Source: Leminorella richardii (GTDB taxonomy: Bacteria; Pseudomonadota; Gammaproteobacteria; Enterobacterales; Enterobacteriaceae). From it: a stretch of DNA of 64,000 nt. Of this stretch, positions 61,711 to 64,000 are shown in pieces (the stretch's first letter is position 1; the number at the start of each line of letters is the position of its first letter). The position numbers and the translations under genes are program-made. Where the stretch lies: NCBI RefSeq assembly GCF_900478135.1, contig NZ_LS483470.1:62001-126000 (forward strand), in the 5' to 3' direction. The notes beneath the pieces are model-generated. The model saw nothing but the letters and a program-made list of their open reading frames with translations. It was not told the DNA's origin and did no database searches.

Positions 61711-61746
61711 GCGCCGCCGTGATTATTCCCGGCGGCGCTTTCTTTT
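61711..61746 (+). terminator. Terminator after the DUF1444 gene
   Basis: GCGCCGCC (61711-61718) pairs with GGCGGCGC (61731-61738), then TTTCTTTT. Confidence 0.85.
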
Positions 61747-61771
61747 AGGCGACGGAAAAAGCGGCCGCGCG

Positions 61772-62254
61772 CTACCGCCATCGCCAGACCGCTGCGCTCA
61801 CCAGAATCACCTCCAGCGCAAACGACCAGTTTAAAATAAAGTTTAGCCACCATGGATGGTACATGGCCTCAATATGAAAGAGAGAATATGGCTGGTCGAC
61901 AAAAGGCATCAGCCACCAAATGTTACCAACAACGCTGTCTAATAGCAGGTGGACAGCACCGTTAAGGCAAAACACTACCGCCAATAGCGCTGTTGACTTC
62001 CTTGATGCCAAACTCAGCCAGACTAAGGCTAGCGTCAGTAGACCAAACCACAGGATAGGGAAATGAGTCACATAGGTATGGTGCTGATGGAGACGATGGT
62101 CGATCAGATAGAAATAGAACAGATCGAAATCCGGCGCGATTGCACCCAGCATGCACGCGACTAGAATGCGCTTTGCTTGGGGCTCGGAGGCGTTGAATGC
62201 TTTTATCAGCGCAGTGCCGATGAGGTAACCGGTGGGAAGATGAGCAATAAACAT
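61772..62254 (-). CDS. DUF457/YdjM-type membrane-bound metal-dependent hydrolase
   Basis: 160-residue integral membrane protein with about four helices. Metal-site candidates of this family are visible: PDFDLFYFYLID and HQHHTYVTHFP, plus HLLLDSVVGN. Start 62254 has AAGGATACT just upstream; a longer frame reaches 62293. Substrate unknown. Divergent from the next gene. Confidence 0.78.
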   Translation of the reverse strand: MFIAHLPTGYLIGTALIKAFNASEPQAKRILVACMLGAIAPDFDLFYFYLIDHRLHQHHTYVTHFPILWFGLLTLALVWLSLASRKSTALLAVVFCLNGAVHLLLDSVVGNIWWLMPFVDQPYSLFHIEAMYHPWWLNFILNWSFALEVILVSAAVWRWR

Positions 62255-62350
62255 AGTATCCTTACCGTATTGTTTTATCGTTTCTTGATTCACTTTAACT
62301 GGGGTGAGTGAAGTTCAGGTGAACAGCGAACGTAAACAGCGAGGTCTAAG

Positions 62351-63388
62351 ATGGTGCACGGCTGGTGGCAGGACATTCAGGATCCAGCCCAGCGATGGCA
62401 GGGATTGGAGCTGACGGTAGGTGCAGGCGGAAACGGTCAGCGAACGCTGGAAATGGTGAGTGGTCACCGAGGCCGCATGTCGCTATGGATGGGCGGTGAG
62501 CCGCTGCTTTGGGCTACTGTGTTGGAAGACCATTCCGGCGTTTGGCTGATCGTTAATCAAGAGCATCCAGGGCAGTTTGAGCTGCTGCCTCATGTGACTT
62601 CCGCTGACGTTGAGGCGGCCAAGCGCGCTGGGGCGGGTGGCAGGCTTGCCTGGTGGAGCCGCTATTTTGCCCAGCGTTTAGCGTCTTCGACATCCCCAAT
62701 GCTGCCAGCGCGGTGCTGGCGGCTGCTTCCTATGCTCTATCGTCCTCCTTCTGCACCTTGTAAATTGGGTCAGATTCAGTCAGTCGAGCACTGGTGTTTT
62801 CATTCTCCTTCGCTTTCCTCTCCGCCCGGCTTTAGCTGGACGCTTTACGGTGAAGACTTTCCCGACTTGCTCAATCGGGAACGAGTAAGCCTGATAGACT
62901 GGTGGTGGAACGGTTATCTGCTGCGAGGCCGCTATGCCGTTAATCCTGACGACAGTCGTCTTAAGTGGTGGCGCAAAAAGTGCCGCGAAGGCAGCCTGCC
63001 GCCGGTGCTGGTGTGGTATATCACCGGGCTGGCGTCATACGTTATTCTGGACGGCCACTGCCGTCTACAGGCCGCGATTGAAGAGGGCATACCCCCTGAT
63101 TTTCTGGTGCTCACCGAACTGGTGGAAAAGAACGTCTCTCCCGATCCTGAGCGGCGGGATCGCATCGTTAAGTCCATTGAACAGCGGCTGAGAGATAAGC
63201 CAGACACTAACATCGTCAATATTAATCAGGTGCTGATAGGCCAGTATAACGACCGCTACAGCTATGAGACGACCCATAGCCGCGCTATTTTGGGCAGCGG
63301 TGACGAGTGGGAGCGCGAGGTGCGGGGATATTTACAGCGACACGGGCTGGATGACTTTGTTAAGCAGGTTATCAATCGAATCGAGTAG
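62351..63388 (+). CDS. Unknown protein with ParB-like motif
   Basis: 345 residues, no clear family by eye. Residues 217-250 (LPPVLVWYITGLASYVILDG then HCRLQAAIEEGIPPDF) match the ParB/Srx-like nuclease-fold signature DGHxRLxAA. The N-terminal half is tryptophan-rich, with a WLIV-containing beta region. No helix-turn-helix, signal peptide or membrane span. The gene stands alone, so chromosome partitioning is unlikely; ParB-fold proteins can be CTPases, nucleases or kinases. Confidence 0.6.
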   Translation: MVHGWWQDIQDPAQRWQGLELTVGAGGNGQRTLEMVSGHRGRMSLWMGGEPLLWATVLEDHSGVWLIVNQEHPGQFELLPHVTSADVEAAKRAGAGGRLAWWSRYFAQRLASSTSPMLPARCWRLLPMLYRPPSAPCKLGQIQSVEHWCFHSPSLSSPPGFSWTLYGEDFPDLLNRERVSLIDWWWNGYLLRGRYAVNPDDSRLKWWRKKCREGSLPPVLVWYITGLASYVILDGHCRLQAAIEEGIPPDFLVLTELVEKNVSPDPERRDRIVKSIEQRLRDKPDTNIVNINQVLIGQYNDRYSYETTHSRAILGSGDEWEREVRGYLQRHGLDDFVKQVINRIE

Positions 63389-63410
63389 GCCGCTCCCCGG
63401 AGCGGCCTTT
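63387..63410. terminator. Bidirectional terminator before ppc end
   Basis: AGGCCGCTCC (63387-63396) pairs with GGAGCGGCCT (63399-63408), then TT. Lies between convergent genes. Confidence 0.85.
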
Positions 63411-63430
63411 CAATATGATACAGCGTTACG

Positions 63431-64000
63431 CTAGCCGGTATTGCGCATCCCTGCCGCGATACCAGCGATAGTGACCATCAGCGCCTGTTCGACGCGCGGA
63501 TCCGGCGTCTCCTGCTGGCGGGAGCGCTGCAGCAGTTCAACCTGCAGCACGTTCAGCGGATCGGTGTAGATATTGCGCAGTGAAATAGATTCGGCGATCC
63601 ACGGCAGCTTTTCCAGCAGCGTCTGGTCGTGAGAAAGAGTGAGCGCCACTTTGATGTCTTCTTCCAACTGGGCTCGTAGCCGCTGCCCCAGATGCCATAG
63701 GTTCTTATCCACCAGCCTCAGGTCGTAGTATTCTGCCAGCCACAGGTCGGCTTTGGCGTAGACCATTTCCAGCATGTTGATGCGGGTGTTGAAGAACGGC
63801 CAGTCGCGGCACATGGCCTCCAGCTCCTGCTGCCTGCCGTTTTCAATGGCGTGACGCAGCGCGGCGCCCGCACCCAGCCAGGCGGGGAGCATTAGGCGGT
63901 TTTGTGTCCAGGCGAAAATCCAGGGGATGGCGCGCAGGCTTTCAACGCCGCCTTTGGGATTACGCTTGGCCGGGCGGGAGCCAAGAGGAAGCTTGCTGAG
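63431..64000 (-). CDS. ppc: Phosphoenolpyruvate carboxylase, C-terminal part
   Basis: Anaplerotic enzyme adding bicarbonate to PEP to give oxaloacetate. The frame stays open to the window edge (about 189 residues): [20 protein letters not shown] with the catalytic loop, then [20 protein letters not shown], and the hallmark C-terminal GMRNTG. The N-terminal part lies outside the window. Confidence 0.98.
   Translation of the reverse strand, partial: LSKLPLGSRPAKRNPKGGVESLRAIPWIFAWTQNRLMLPAWLGAGAALRHAIENGRQQELEAMCRDWPFFNTRINMLEMVYAKADLWLAEYYDLRLVDKNLWHLGQRLRAQLEEDIKVALTLSHDQTLLEKLPWIAESISLRNIYTDPLNVLQVELLQRSRQQETPDPRVEQALMVTIAGIAAGMRNTG

Overview
This 64 kb window is a chromosomal piece of an Enterobacterales bacterium. 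Long blocks keep the E. coli gene order: recG-trmH-spoT-rpoZ-gmk with divergent ligB; yicC divergent from rph-pyrE; glpF-glpK-glpX; zapB, rraA, menA, hslU-hslV, ftsN, cytR, priA, rpmE; metJ divergent from metB-metL, then metF; and the end of ppc. The blocks are joined differently from E. coli (acrD, mltB, msrPQ and glgS lie between them). That suggests a lineage outside Escherichia/Salmonella, perhaps Budviciaceae or a relative; I cannot fix the genus from sequence alone. No rRNA, tRNA or CRISPR array was seen.

Layout. 1-7.5 kb: stringent-response and recombination block, ligB and a GNAT acetyltransferase. 7.7-13.4 kb: acrD efflux pump, a GGDEF diguanylate cyclase, mltB. 13.6-23.3 kb: a frameshifted abgA-like amidohydrolase, a GST, an IclR regulator and a six-gene divergent operon (dgoK-like kinase, dgoA-like aldolase, D-aminoacylase, RidA, sodium:solute symporter, fold-type III PLP dehydratase). 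Together these genes can be read as one catabolic route for an N-acylated 2-amino sugar acid. 23.3-30.1 kb: an AT-rich, probably acquired island with a HAF-repeat autotransporter, an orphan IS1 InsA-like zinc-finger protein, two ToxR/CadC-type winged-helix regulators (one paired with a FidL-like membrane protein) and a decayed TnpB gene. 30.2-38.6 kb: lipoprotein, frameshifted msrP with intact msrQ, a metC paralogue with an amino-acid permease and divergent LysR, ogt, a Cys-rich unknown and a SymE-type toxin locus. 38.6-64 kb: conserved core genes with a few accessory ones (DUF1444, DUF457, a ParB-like unknown).

Regulation visible in the sequence includes two palindromic IclR-type operators bracketing the amino-sugar-acid promoter, a 17-bp perfect leader hairpin, a sigma-32 promoter before hslVU, two MetJ-box arrays, an attenuator-like hairpin after rph, and many intrinsic terminators. 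A dispersed hairpin-rich repeat occurs twice, once before zapB and once, inverted, between the MetJ boxes and metF. A separate triple-hairpin element splits rph from pyrE.

Two otherwise conserved genes (abgA-like and msrP) each carry one single-base frameshift. These could be recent mutations or sequencing errors.
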